A stretch of 64,000 nucleotides of DNA, from NCBI RefSeq assembly GCF_011290365.1, contig NZ_CP049786.1, forward strand, positions 1,364,001-1,428,000, in the 5' to 3' direction. Positions within the stretch are counted from its first letter, which is position 1, and each line of letters starts with the position of its first letter. Made by a program: the position numbers and the translations under genes. Below are positions 58,383-64,000 of this stretch, piece by piece. The notes under the pieces are model-generated. The model was not told where the DNA came from. It searched no databases and saw nothing but the letters and a program-made list of their open reading frames with translations. Origin of the DNA: Leclercia sp. 29361. Lineage in GTDB: Bacteria; Pseudomonadota; Gammaproteobacteria; Enterobacterales; Enterobacteriaceae.

Positions 58383-59159
58383 ATGGCACGTACATGGTTA
58401 CGCCTTTTCGCAGGGGCAACGCTGACCCTCACCCTGACCGGGCATGCCCTGGCGGATGAGGGCAAAGTTACCGTCTTCGCGGCGGCCTCCCTGACGAACG
58501 CGATGCAGGATATTGCAGCGGCGTATAAAAAAGAGAAAGACGTTGAGGTGGTATCGTCATTTGCCTCTTCCTCGACCCTGGCGCGTCAAATTGAAGCGGG
58601 CGCGCCTGCGGACCTGTTTATCTCTGCCGATCAGAAGTGGATGGATTACGCTGTCGGGAAAAAAGCGATAGATACCGCCAGTCGTGTAACCCTGCTGGGC
58701 AATAGCCTGGTGGTGGTGGCACCGAAAGCGAGTGCTCAGGGCGAGATCGCCATCAATAAAGAGACCAACTGGACCAGCCTGCTGAAAGAGGGGCGTCTGG
58801 CGGTGGGCGATCCGGAACACGTGCCGGCGGGCATTTATGCCAAAGAGGCGCTGCAAAAACTGGGGGCCTGGGAGACGCTGTCGCCAAAACTGGCCCCGGC
58901 AGAAGATGTGCGCGGTGCCCTGGCGCTGGTGGAGCGCAACGAAGCGCCGCTGGGGATTGTTTACGGTTCCGATGCCGTTGCCGGAAAAGGGGTGAAAGTG
59001 GTCGGGACCTTCCCGGAAGACTCGCACAAGAAAGTGGAATATCCTGTTGCCATCGTCGATGGACATAAAAACGCGACCGTCAGCGCCTTCTACGAGTATC
59101 TGAAGGGGCCGCAGGCGTCGGCAATCTTTAAACGTTACGGATTTACGACTCACGAATGA
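58383..59159 (+). CDS. modA: Molybdate-binding periplasmic protein ModA
   Basis: Binds molybdate and tungstate for the ModBC importer. It has 258 residues with signal peptide cleaved after GHALA (residue 24). Anion-binding motifs: FAAASLTNAM (Ser, about 33-42), SSFASSSTLARQI (Ser, about 60-72), and the later VPAGIYA and GIVYGSDA. The stop overlaps modB by 4 bp (ATGA). Confidence 0.98.
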   Translation: MARTWLRLFAGATLTLTLTGHALADEGKVTVFAAASLTNAMQDIAAAYKKEKDVEVVSSFASSSTLARQIEAGAPADLFISADQKWMDYAVGKKAIDTASRVTLLGNSLVVVAPKASAQGEIAINKETNWTSLLKEGRLAVGDPEHVPAGIYAKEALQKLGAWETLSPKLAPAEDVRGALALVERNEAPLGIVYGSDAVAGKGVKVVGTFPEDSHKKVEYPVAIVDGHKNATVSAFYEYLKGPQASAIFKRYGFTTHE

Positions 59160-59845
59160 TATTGACCGATCCTGAATGGCAGGCCGTGCTGCTGAGCCTG
59201 AAAGTCTCTTCCCTCGCGGTTGCATTTAGTTTGCCCTTTGGGATCTTTTTCGCCTGGTTGCTGGTCCGCTGTAAGTTCCCCGGTAAAGCGCTCCTCGACA
59301 GCGTTTTGCATCTGCCGTTGGTGCTGCCGCCGGTGGTGGTCGGCTATTTGCTGCTCATCGCCATGGGACGCCGCGGGTTTATCGGTGAGCGTCTGTACGA
59401 GTGGTTTGGCTTGAGCTTTGCCTTCAGCTGGCGCGGGGCGGTAATGGCCGCCGCGGTGATGTCATTCCCGCTGATGGTGCGGGCGATCCGCCTGGCGCTG
59501 GAGGGGGTGGATATGAAACTTGAGCAGGCCGCCCGCACGCTCGGTGCCGGGCGCTGGCGGGTGTTTCTGACCATCACGCTTCCCCTGACGCTGCCGGGCA
59601 TTATTGTCGGCACCGTGCTGGCCTTTGCCCGCTCGCTGGGGGAGTTTGGCGCGACCATCACCTTTGTCTCCAATATTCCCGGCGAAACCCGCACCCTCCC
59701 GTCGGCGATGTATACCCTGATTCAGACCCCCGGTGGCGAAGGAGCCGCCGCGCGTCTTTGCATTATCTCCATTGTGCTGGCGATGGTGTCGCTGCTGGTG
59801 TCGGAGTGGCTGGCCCGTGTAAGTCGTGAACGGATGGGGAACTGA
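59156..59845 (+). CDS. modB: Molybdate ABC permease ModB
   Basis: Membrane subunit of ModABC. It has 229 residues with five to six helices. The EAA loop is [21 protein letters not shown] (given as residues about 123-143) ending in the Gly that contacts ModC. Hydrophobic N-terminus [20 protein letters not shown]. The start codon overlaps the modA stop; modC is 2 bp downstream. Confidence 0.97.
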   Translation: MILTDPEWQAVLLSLKVSSLAVAFSLPFGIFFAWLLVRCKFPGKALLDSVLHLPLVLPPVVVGYLLLIAMGRRGFIGERLYEWFGLSFAFSWRGAVMAAAVMSFPLMVRAIRLALEGVDMKLEQAARTLGAGRWRVFLTITLPLTLPGIIVGTVLAFARSLGEFGATITFVSNIPGETRTLPSAMYTLIQTPGGEGAAARLCIISIVLAMVSLLVSEWLARVSRERMGN

Positions 59846-59847
59846 CC

Positions 59848-60906
59848 ATGCTGGAACTCAATTTTACCCAGACCCTGGGCGAGCACTGCCTGACCCTCAA
59901 CGAAACCCTGCCTGCCAGCGGGATCACCGCCATTTTTGGCGTCTCCGGGGCGGGGAAGACCTCGCTGATTAATGCCATCAGCGGACTGACCCGGCCCCAG
60001 TCTGGCCGCATCGTGCTCAACGACCGGGTGCTGAATGACGTCGAAAAGCGCATTTACCTGACCCCGGAAAAGCGCCGGATTGGCTATGTCTTCCAGGATG
60101 CGCGGCTGTTCCCGCACTACAAGGTGCTGGGCAACCTGCGTTACGGCATGGCGAAAAGCATGGCCGGACAGTTCGATAAGCTGGTGGCCCTGCTGGGCAT
60201 TGAGCACCTGCTTGATCGGCTGCCGTCATCGCTGTCGGGCGGGGAAAAACAGCGCGTGGCGATAGGCCGGGCGCTACTCACCGCCCCGGAACTGCTGCTG
60301 CTGGACGAACCGCTGGCGTCGCTGGATATCCCCCGCAAGCGTGAGCTGCTACCGTATCTGCAGCGCCTGGCGCGCGAAATCAATATCCCGATGCTGTATG
60401 TCAGCCACTCGCTGGATGAGATCCTGCATCTGGCCGATAAGGTGCTGGTGCTGGAGAACGGCAGCGTGAAGGCGTTCGGTAATCTGGAGGAAGTGTGGGG
60501 CAGCAGCGTGATGCATCCCTGGCTGCCGCCGGAGCAGCAGAGCAGCATTATGAAGGTGAGCGTGCTGGAGCACCATCCCCACTACGCCATGACCGCTCTG
60601 GCGATTGGCGATCAGCATGTCTGGGTGAATAAGCTGGATAAACCGCTGCACACTAACCTGCGCATTCGCATTCAGGCGTCGGATGTTTCGCTGGTGCTGC
60701 AGCCCCCGTTACAGAGCAGCATCCGTAACATTCTGCGCGCCAAAGTGGCCCAGTGTTACGACGATAATGGTCAGGTTGAGGTCCAGCTGGAAATCGGCAG
60801 CCGCACGCTGTGGGCGCGCATCAGCCCGTGGGCCAGGGATGAACTGGGGATCAAGCCTGGCCTCTGGCTCTACGCGCAGATCAAGAGCGTGTCGATTACC
60901 ACCTGA
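59848..60906 (+). CDS. modC: Molybdate ABC ATPase ModC
   Basis: Energises ModB. It has 352 residues. Walker [10 protein letters not shown] (31-39), Q-loop [12 protein letters not shown], signature [17 protein letters not shown], Walker [12 protein letters not shown], switch His in YVSHSL. A C-terminal MOP domain (about 290-352) with [12 protein letters not shown] may bind molybdate for trans-inhibition. It ends one base from the convergent ybhA, with no terminator between them. Confidence 0.98.
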   Translation: MLELNFTQTLGEHCLTLNETLPASGITAIFGVSGAGKTSLINAISGLTRPQSGRIVLNDRVLNDVEKRIYLTPEKRRIGYVFQDARLFPHYKVLGNLRYGMAKSMAGQFDKLVALLGIEHLLDRLPSSLSGGEKQRVAIGRALLTAPELLLLDEPLASLDIPRKRELLPYLQRLAREINIPMLYVSHSLDEILHLADKVLVLENGSVKAFGNLEEVWGSSVMHPWLPPEQQSSIMKVSVLEHHPHYAMTALAIGDQHVWVNKLDKPLHTNLRIRIQASDVSLVLQPPLQSSIRNILRAKVAQCYDDNGQVEVQLEIGSRTLWARISPWARDELGIKPGLWLYAQIKSVSITT

Positions 60907-61725
60907 TCACACCAGATGGGTATAGATGAATTGCGCGATGCTGTCAGTGGTGTTGTCGCCAATCACAATGTTGGCGCGTGCTTTGACGGCGTCATCGGCA
61001 TTTCCCATCGCCACCCCGGTCCCGGCCGCTTCCAGCATACTGATGTCATTGTAATTATCGCCAAAGGCAATGACATCCTTCATTGACCCGCCGATGGATT
61101 CCACATACTGCGCCAGGCGCTTGCCCTTGCTATTGCCTTTGCGGGCGATATCCACCTGATCGTGCCAGGACCATTCGCACTCCAGGCCCAGCGTCTGCTC
61201 CACGTGTTTAGCGAAGGCGTTCAGCTTAGTGGTGTCCTCATCGGTGAGGGCGAATTTCCAGATGGCGTTAACCTCCCGGGCCGCCTGCGCCAGCGACGGC
61301 ACCTGAGTGAAGGCCGGACGCTGCGCTTCCGGCAGTGACAGCGCCCAGTTGCTGGTGCGGATCACGTGGCCGGTCGGGCGTTCGTAAAGCATCGCGTCGT
61401 CGACATACATCAGGCCGTGAATGGCGTATTCATCGAGCAGATCAATCAGTTGCAGCGCCTGGGGAACCGGCAGCGGATCGGCCTGCAGAACCTTTTTTGC
61501 TTGATAATCATACAAATAGGTGCCATTACAACAAATTGCAGGTGTATCCAGCGCCAGTGCCTGATAAAAAGGATGAATCGCAACATGATGACGACCGGTC
61601 ACGATGAGGAGCTGGTATCCCACTTCCTGGGCACGTTTCAGTGCCTCAAGCGAAGAGGGGAGCAGGGTTTTTTGCGGGGTTAACAGCGTACCGTCTAAAT
61701 CCAGTGCAATCACACGCGAGGTCAT
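60907..61725 (-). CDS. ybhA: HAD-family pyridoxal phosphate phosphatase YbhA
   Basis: Cof-type HAD phosphatase; the E. coli protein dephosphorylates pyridoxal 5'-phosphate and some sugar phosphates. It has 272 residues. Motif I ALDLDGTLL (nucleophile Asp9, acid Asp11), motif II IVTGRHH, motif III Lys in RKGNSKGKRL, motif IV GDNYNDISML. A C2-type cap occupies about residues 85-190. Convergent with modC with no spacer. Confidence 0.94.
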   Translation of the reverse strand: MTSRVIALDLDGTLLTPQKTLLPSSLEALKRAQEVGYQLLIVTGRHHVAIHPFYQALALDTPAICCNGTYLYDYQAKKVLQADPLPVPQALQLIDLLDEYAIHGLMYVDDAMLYERPTGHVIRTSNWALSLPEAQRPAFTQVPSLAQAAREVNAIWKFALTDEDTTKLNAFAKHVEQTLGLECEWSWHDQVDIARKGNSKGKRLAQYVESIGGSMKDVIAFGDNYNDISMLEAAGTGVAMGNADDAVKARANIVIGDNTTDSIAQFIYTHLV

Positions 61726-61878
61726 TTGATCTTCCGGGTTAATGTTGAAAGGACAGAATGAGCAGATGGTACACCGCGCAACTAACGCTGCAAAATTCCT
61801 GGTTAAAATTCAGCATTCACCGTTAAAAAAGACTATCCTGGTACATTACTTTTACGCGCAGTGAGGAAAGGAGCATTC

Positions 61879-62874
61879 ATGAAACAAACCGTTTATACCG
61901 CCAGTCCTGAAAGCCAGCAGATCCATGTCTGGCGTCTGAATCCCGAAGGTACACTCACCCTGGTTCAGGTCGTCGATGTTCCCGGCCAGGTTCAGCCGAT
62001 GGCGATCAGCCCGGATAAACGTTTCCTGTATGTGGGTGTGCGTCCGGAATTCCGGGTGCTCGCGTACCGTATCTCTCCTGACGATGGCGCCCTGACGTAC
62101 ACGGCCGAAGCGGCCCTGCCGGGTAGCCCGACCCATATCTCAACCGATCTGCAGGGGCGCTTTATCTTCAGCGGCTCTTACAACGCTGGTTGCGTCAGCG
62201 TGACCCGCCTGGATGACGGCATCCCGACGGAGACCGTTGAGGTGGTTGAAGGCCTGGAAGGGTGTCACTCAGCTAACATCTCCCCGGATAACCGCACCCT
62301 GTGGGTACCGGCGCTGAAACAGGATCGTATCTGCCTGTTTACGCTGGGTGATGACGGCAAACTGGCGGCGCAAACGCCGGCAGAAGTCACCACCGTTGAA
62401 GGTGCTGGCCCGCGTCATATGGCGTTCCACCCGAACCAGAAATTTGCCTACGTGGTGAATGAGCTGAACTGCTCGGTAGACGTCTGGGCGCTGCGCGATC
62501 CGCACGGCAATATCGAGTGTGTCCAGACCCTGGACATGATGCCAGCTGACTTCACCGACACGCGCTGGGGGGCGGATATCCACATCACCCCTGACGGACG
62601 CCATCTCTATACCTGCGACCGTACTTCCAGCCTGATCACCATTTTCAGCATCTCTGAAGATGGCAGCGTGCTGGCTATCGAAGGCTTCCAGCCGACCGAG
62701 ACCCAGCCGCGCGGCTTTAATGTCGATCACAGCGGTAAATTCCTGATTGCGGCGGGTCAAAAATCGCACCATATCGCACTGTATGAGATTCAGGGCGAGC
62801 AGGGGCTGCTGGAAGAGAAGGGACGTTATGCCGTCGGCCAGGGGCCAATGTGGGTGGTGGTTAACGCTTACTAA
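61879..62874 (+). CDS. pgl: 6-phosphogluconolactonase
   Basis: Hydrolyses 6-phosphogluconolactone in the pentose phosphate pathway; formerly ybhE. It has 331 residues, the E. coli length. Seven-bladed beta-propeller, with repeated motifs such as [17 protein letters not shown] and [15 protein letters not shown]. Catalytic His and Arg are expected near GPRHMAFHP and [10 protein letters not shown]. Start at 61879 with aaggag in front. Divergent from ybhA. Confidence 0.97.
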   Translation: MKQTVYTASPESQQIHVWRLNPEGTLTLVQVVDVPGQVQPMAISPDKRFLYVGVRPEFRVLAYRISPDDGALTYTAEAALPGSPTHISTDLQGRFIFSGSYNAGCVSVTRLDDGIPTETVEVVEGLEGCHSANISPDNRTLWVPALKQDRICLFTLGDDGKLAAQTPAEVTTVEGAGPRHMAFHPNQKFAYVVNELNCSVDVWALRDPHGNIECVQTLDMMPADFTDTRWGADIHITPDGRHLYTCDRTSSLITIFSISEDGSVLAIEGFQPTETQPRGFNVDHSGKFLIAAGQKSHHIALYEIQGEQGLLEEKGRYAVGQGPMWVVVNAY

Positions 62875-62886
62875 GGCGGATGAAAT

Positions 62887-62917
62887 AAAAAAACCTCGCA
62901 CATGCGAGGTTTTTTTA
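62887..62917. terminator. Bidirectional terminator after pgl
   Basis: Stem acctcgca/tgcgaggt flanked by seven A and seven T. It ends pgl and, on the minus strand, the IstR-like sRNA. Confidence 0.92.
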
Positions 62918-62936
62918 TGCCCGGTGGTAGCCGGGT

Positions 62937-62957
62937 GAGCACATCGGAAACACCAAC
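62937..62957. repeat. 21-bp direct repeat, copy 1 (sRNA side)
   Basis: gagcacatcgg, A, aacaccaac. Copy 2 (63221-63241) has T at the middle position; the other 20 bases are identical and in the same orientation. Confidence 0.9.
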
Positions 62958-62963
62958 CTCAAC

Positions 62964-62992
62964 ATAGTAATCCCGGCTTGAGACTATGTAAA
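62964..62992 (-). promoter_or_regulatory. Promoter of the IstR-like sRNA
   Basis: Minus strand: TTTACA (62987-62992; 5 of 6), 17-bp spacer, TACTAT (62964-62969). The predicted start is base 62957. Confidence 0.65.
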
Positions 62993-63098
62993 ATTAACCT
63001 ATGGCCACAGAATGGGTTGAACCGCTGAGTTAATGATTATGATACTGAAAAATAATAATATTTTTGGTGACCTGAACAAATTCTTAATCTGCGTGAAA

Positions 63099-63114
63099 CT
63101 GTTTTTATATACAG
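63099..63114. promoter_or_regulatory. LexA (SOS) box upstream of the TisB-like gene
   Basis: ctgtttttatatacag: CTG-N10-CAG with an AT-only core, flanked by aa and tt, close to the consensus taCTGTatatatatACAGta. A -10 TACAAT lies at 63126-63131, so the box would cover its -35 region. This predicts induction by DNA damage. Confidence 0.82.
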
Positions 63115-63220
63115 TTATCAGAGATTACAATGTTGCCGTTGGTTCGATGTGAGCAGTTCCGCAAATCAGGTTTCTTTTAAGTCCTGGCTGGCGGGTGGTG
63201 CCGTCAGTGCCTTAACTGTG

Positions 63221-63241
63221 GAGCACATCGGTAACACCAAC
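63221..63241 (+). repeat. 21-bp direct repeat, copy 2 (toxin leader; sRNA target)
   Basis: gagcacatcgg, T, aacaccaac. It ends 65 nt before the ATG at 63307, upstream of the Shine-Dalgarno, where a ribosome standby site is found in tisB mRNA. Confidence 0.88.
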
Positions 63242-63306
63242 GCCCACTGGTGACAGGCAGCGGAAAGGTAAGTCAGTGGAAGTGCTCCTGACCAAAGGAG
63301 TGGCGT

Positions 63307-63396
63307 ATGAGCAGTATGGGATGGGTAATTCTGTTCCTGCAACTCATGGTTGCAGTATTGCAACTGCTGGATGCGTATCTTAAGACCGGTGCCTGA
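63307..63396 (+). CDS. TisB-like SOS-induced membrane toxin, 29 residues
   Basis: Predicted single-span amphipathic membrane peptide. It ends VAVLQLLDAYLKTGA, beside TisB VAALQLLDAVLK as I recall it; about 15 of 29 residues agree without gaps and both are 29 long. E. coli TisB forms pores that lower proton motive force and promote persisters after DNA damage. Shine-Dalgarno aaaggagt is 7 nt from ATG and can pair with ctcct at 63285-63289, so it is probably masked. A LexA box (63099) and an sRNA target (63221) lie upstream, and a terminator follows. Fewer charges than TisB: Gln12 instead of Lys and no C-terminal Lys. It is not at the E. coli tisB site. Confidence 0.8.
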   Translation: MSSMGWVILFLQLMVAVLQLLDAYLKTGA

Positions 63397-63415
63397 CGTG
63401 CCCAGCCGCAGCATC

Positions 63416-63439
63416 AAGGGGGAGTCACTCCCCCTTTTT
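63416..63439 (+). terminator. Terminator of the TisB-like mRNA
   Basis: Stem aagggggag/ctccccctt with five T, 20 bp after the stop codon and 10 bp before the end of convergent ybhC. Gives an mRNA of about 300 nt from 63138. The 574 bp between pgl and ybhC hold only this toxin-antitoxin module. Confidence 0.9.
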
Positions 63440-63448
63440 GCTAAAATC

Positions 63449-64000
63449 TTACTGCTTCGGTTCTGCGATCACTTTGCTGCCCACACCGCGGTTGTTGTAT
63501 TCCCACATGCGGTTGAAGTTAGCTTCGTTGAGGTTACGCTGCACGTTGCCTTTGTCATCCACCGCACCGGTATTACCCGCGTACGGACGCTGAGAGACAG
63601 CCGCGTTGCCCCATGGTTTTGCCATGTTGAAGCCTTCGTTGATCACGCTGTCGCGGATCACCACCTGGCCATTAGTGGCAGAATCCACATCCAGCGAGCG
63701 GCCCAGCTGTGCCACACCGTCACCCATCGCGGTAAAGCGACTGTTCACCGCCAGGAAGCCGTAGAACATGTTCGACAGGGTGGCTGGCGCAAAGACATAG
63801 CCTTCCTGTTGAGTACGGCTGTTCATCACGCGGAAATCGGTGTTATCAAACACCACGGCACCGCGCCCGGAGACAATATCCACATCGCCTTCGATGTAGC
63901 TGTTGGTGACCAGCGTACGGGTGATTCGGTTGTTTTTCAGGGTGTTCTCAACGCCACTGTTAGTGACGAAGAAAGTGTTCTGACGACCCAGAATATTCAC
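63449..64000 (-). CDS. ybhC: YbhC, pectinesterase-fold lipoprotein (5' part outside the window)
   Basis: C-terminal 183 residues of an expected protein of about 427; the rest lies beyond base 64000. Right-handed beta-helix typical of pectin methylesterases: SYIEGDVDIVSGRGAVVFDN carries the catalytic Asp pair, and GRSLDVDSATNGQVVIRDS and KPWGNAAV (residue order) carry Arg/Trp site residues. In E. coli it is an outer-membrane lipoprotein with acyl-CoA thioesterase activity in vitro and no proven pectinase role. The ybhDHIJ genes that separate pgl from ybhC in K-12 are missing. Confidence 0.9.
   Translation of the reverse strand: MNILGRQNTFFVTNSGVENTLKNNRITRTLVTNSYIEGDVDIVSGRGAVVFDNTDFRVMNSRTQQEGYVFAPATLSNMFYGFLAVNSRFTAMGDGVAQLGRSLDVDSATNGQVVIRDSVINEGFNMAKPWGNAAVSQRPYAGNTGAVDDKGNVQRNLNEANFNRMWEYNNRGVGSKVIAEPKQ

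Larger units (their letters stand above)
62886..62957 (-). ncRNA. Candidate IstR-like antitoxin sRNA
   Basis: Predicted transcript of about 72 nt (IstR-1 is about 75). It starts with G at 62957, seven bases from a -10 TACTAT, which is the first base of a 21-nt stretch complementary to the TisB-like mRNA leader at 63221-63241 with one mismatch. An internal hairpin cccggctaccaccggg (62920-62935) follows, then the terminator hairpin and seven U. All elements are readable in sequence; expression is not shown. Confidence 0.72.

Overview
The window is a continuous piece of an enterobacterial chromosome (gamma-proteobacterium, Enterobacteriaceae). Nearly every protein matches an E. coli K-12 protein in length and motif order. 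Gene order follows the E. coli chiP-to-ybhC segment, but rhsC, ybgA, mngRAB and ybhDHIJ are missing, and a DUF969-DUF979-pcp block sits between pxpA and nei. That layout is what I would expect of Enterobacter, Lelliottia, Leclercia or a close relative. The genus is an inference. No insertion sequence, prophage or CRISPR array is visible.

Layout: (1) 1-6.6 kb: end of chiP, chiQ, then fur, fldA, ybfE and ybfF on the minus strand, and seqA-pgm on the plus strand. (2) 6.7-14.5 kb, minus strand: the complete high-affinity K+ system kdpFABCDE, including a GTG-started 29-residue kdpF. (3) 14.8-15.5 kb: ybfA and a roughly 500-bp spacer that looks like an undescribed type I toxin-antitoxin module. (4) 15.6-23.3 kb: phr, ybgI, pxpBCA, a DUF969/DUF979 membrane pair, pcp and nei, largely a 5-oxoproline salvage operon. 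(5) 23.3-38.8 kb: gltA divergent from sdhCDAB-sucABCD, then cydABX-ybgE: TCA cycle, succinate dehydrogenase and bd-I oxidase. (6) 38.9-44.6 kb: ybgC-tolQRAB-pal-cpoB, the envelope constriction machine. (7) 44.7-45.3 kb: five tRNA genes (Lys, Val, Lys, Lys, Lys). (8) 45.4-50.9 kb: nadA-pnuC, zitB, ybgS, aroG and gpmA. (9) 51.1-60.9 kb: galETKM, modF, modE, acrZ and modABC. (10) 60.9-64 kb: ybhA, pgl, a TisB/IstR-like SOS module and the 3' part of ybhC.

Regulatory sites readable in the sequence include the KdpE site, FNR half-sites before cydA, a NadR box before nadA, a TyrR box before aroG, a Fur-like box before gpmA, both gal operators, a ModE palindrome before modA, and a LexA box at 63099-63114.

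The two most interesting regions are short intergenic stretches. Between pgl and ybhC lie a 29-codon TisB-like membrane peptide, a LexA box, and a 21-bp direct repeat. One repeat copy is in the toxin leader. The other is at the predicted 5' end of a divergent small RNA ending at a shared bidirectional terminator, as in tisB/istR-1. Between ybfA and phr the same architecture recurs with an unrelated 35-codon peptide: bidirectional terminator, divergent sRNA promoter, split direct repeat, small hydrophobic ORF and terminator. In both loci the repeat ends 64-65 nt before the start codon. All homology statements are from recognition, not from a search.
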